Assembly (NCBI GenBank): GCA_947258815.1
Contig: CAMYJW010000010.1
Span: forward strand, 1 to 64,000
Reading direction: 5' to 3'
Origin: an uncultured Sphingomonadaceae bacterium
GTDB taxonomy: Bacteria; Pseudomonadota; Alphaproteobacteria; Sphingomonadales; Sphingomonadaceae
Length of the DNA: 64,000 bases
A program made the translations under genes and the position numbers. Positions 63,683 to 64,000 of the stretch are shown piece by piece; the stretch's first letter is position 1, and every line of letters starts with the position of its first letter. Under the pieces are notes generated by a model. It was given only the letters and a program-made list of their open reading frames with translations, had not been told where the DNA came from and ran no database searches.

Positions 63683-64000
63683 TTAGTGGCCGAACTTGTC
63701 TGAATCGGGCGTGCGACGTTCACCGAAAGCCGCCGAAAGCTCTTTGGCTTCGTCGGTTGGCAGGTATGTGCGCAACAGCATGTCGTGTGCCATGCGCGAA
63801 AGACCGCCGACGCCGCCATGGCGCGCGTTGAAGGCGGATTTGATCGCCGCCAGGGCAAATGCGCCCCGATCTGCGACTTCGAGCGCGTATTTGCGGGTTT
63901 CAGCCGCCAGATCGGCATCGGGAACGACTTTGTTGATCAGGCCGATGTCGCGCGCATATTCGGCCGTCATTTTCTCGTTGCGATACCAGATGTCCTTGGC
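63683..64000 (-). CDS. crotonase-family hydrolase/synthase (MenB/BadI-like), cut by window edge
   Basis: The C-terminal 105 residues or so are visible; the gene continues beyond base 64000. The segment DIWYRNEKMTAEYARDIGLINKVVP followed by AFNARHGGVGGL and LPTDEAKELSAAFGERRTPD (split) resembles the C-terminus of naphthoyl-CoA synthase (MenB) and of 2-ketocyclohexanecarboxyl-CoA hydrolase (BadI). A BadI-type enzyme would open a ring ketone. It lies 11 bases before the ligase and is the first visible gene of the operon. Confidence 0.72.
   Translation of the reverse strand, partial: AKDIWYRNEKMTAEYARDIGLINKVVPDADLAAETRKYALEVADRGAFALAAIKSAFNARHGGVGGLSRMAHDMLLRTYLPTDEAKELSAAFGERRTPDSDKFGH

Overview
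The window looks like a chromosomal segment of a GC-rich alphaproteobacterium, most probably a sphingomonad (Novosphingobium/Sphingobium/Erythrobacter-like). Supporting signs are the hisZ-purA and serC-serA neighbourhoods, a UPF0262 gene, TorF-type and extensin-like envelope proteins, a CYP153-like P450 and many acyl-CoA catabolism genes. Both strands are densely coded and operons are short. The species assignment is inference.

Layout. (1) 1-2.9 kb: right end of an IS630-family element, a 2Fe-2S ferredoxin, a DNA glycosylase, then a graveyard of IS5-family and reverse-transcriptase-like fragments ending at a tRNA-Lys(UUU) gene. (2) 2.9-30.2 kb: mostly housekeeping genes, including folK, an aguB-type amidase, msrA, an rsmB-type methyltransferase, a DUF1674 gene, a patatin, an L,D-transpeptidase, purA, hisZ, serA, serC with a structured leader, rpmJ, galE, a zinc carboxypeptidase, cdd, dnaB, ftsH, a CYP153-like P450, a ParA-like ATPase and rpoZ. 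(3) 30.2-34.4 kb: envelope genes, namely a TorF-type protein, a Tat-exported vanadium haloperoxidase-like protein, a porin and a small ion channel. (4) 34.6-64 kb: a catabolic region of about 30 kb that runs off the right edge. It holds acyl-CoA dehydrogenases, hydratases, an HMG-CoA-lyase-type enzyme, an epoxide hydrolase, flavin oxidoreductases, a TcuAB pair, two CaiB-type enzymes, a TPP-enzyme/ALDH/SDR/cupin operon, and a beta-oxidation operon with its own acyl-CoA ligase and a MenB/BadI-like hydrolase. MarR, AraC and LysR regulators are interspersed.

How the parts may work together. The catabolic region resembles a pathway for a branched, cyclic or terpenoid-like hydrophobic acid: CoA activation, racemisation, dehydrogenation, hydration, a second oxidation, then ring or chain cleavage. 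The TPP-enzyme/ALDH pair could shorten 2-hydroxy acids by one carbon. No dedicated transporter is present. A short dyad, ATATCTGATAT, lies in front of the caiB-tcuAB operon and between the exported cupin and the second caiB gene; a variant precedes the epoxide hydrolase, suggesting one regulator for several of these units.

Other notable features are a MITE family whose ends match the IS630 end at the left edge and which supplies the TAG stop codons of two host genes, a serC leader with its Shine-Dalgarno inside a hairpin, and three perfect hairpins in the serC-serA spacer. No CRISPR array, prophage or rRNA operon was seen.
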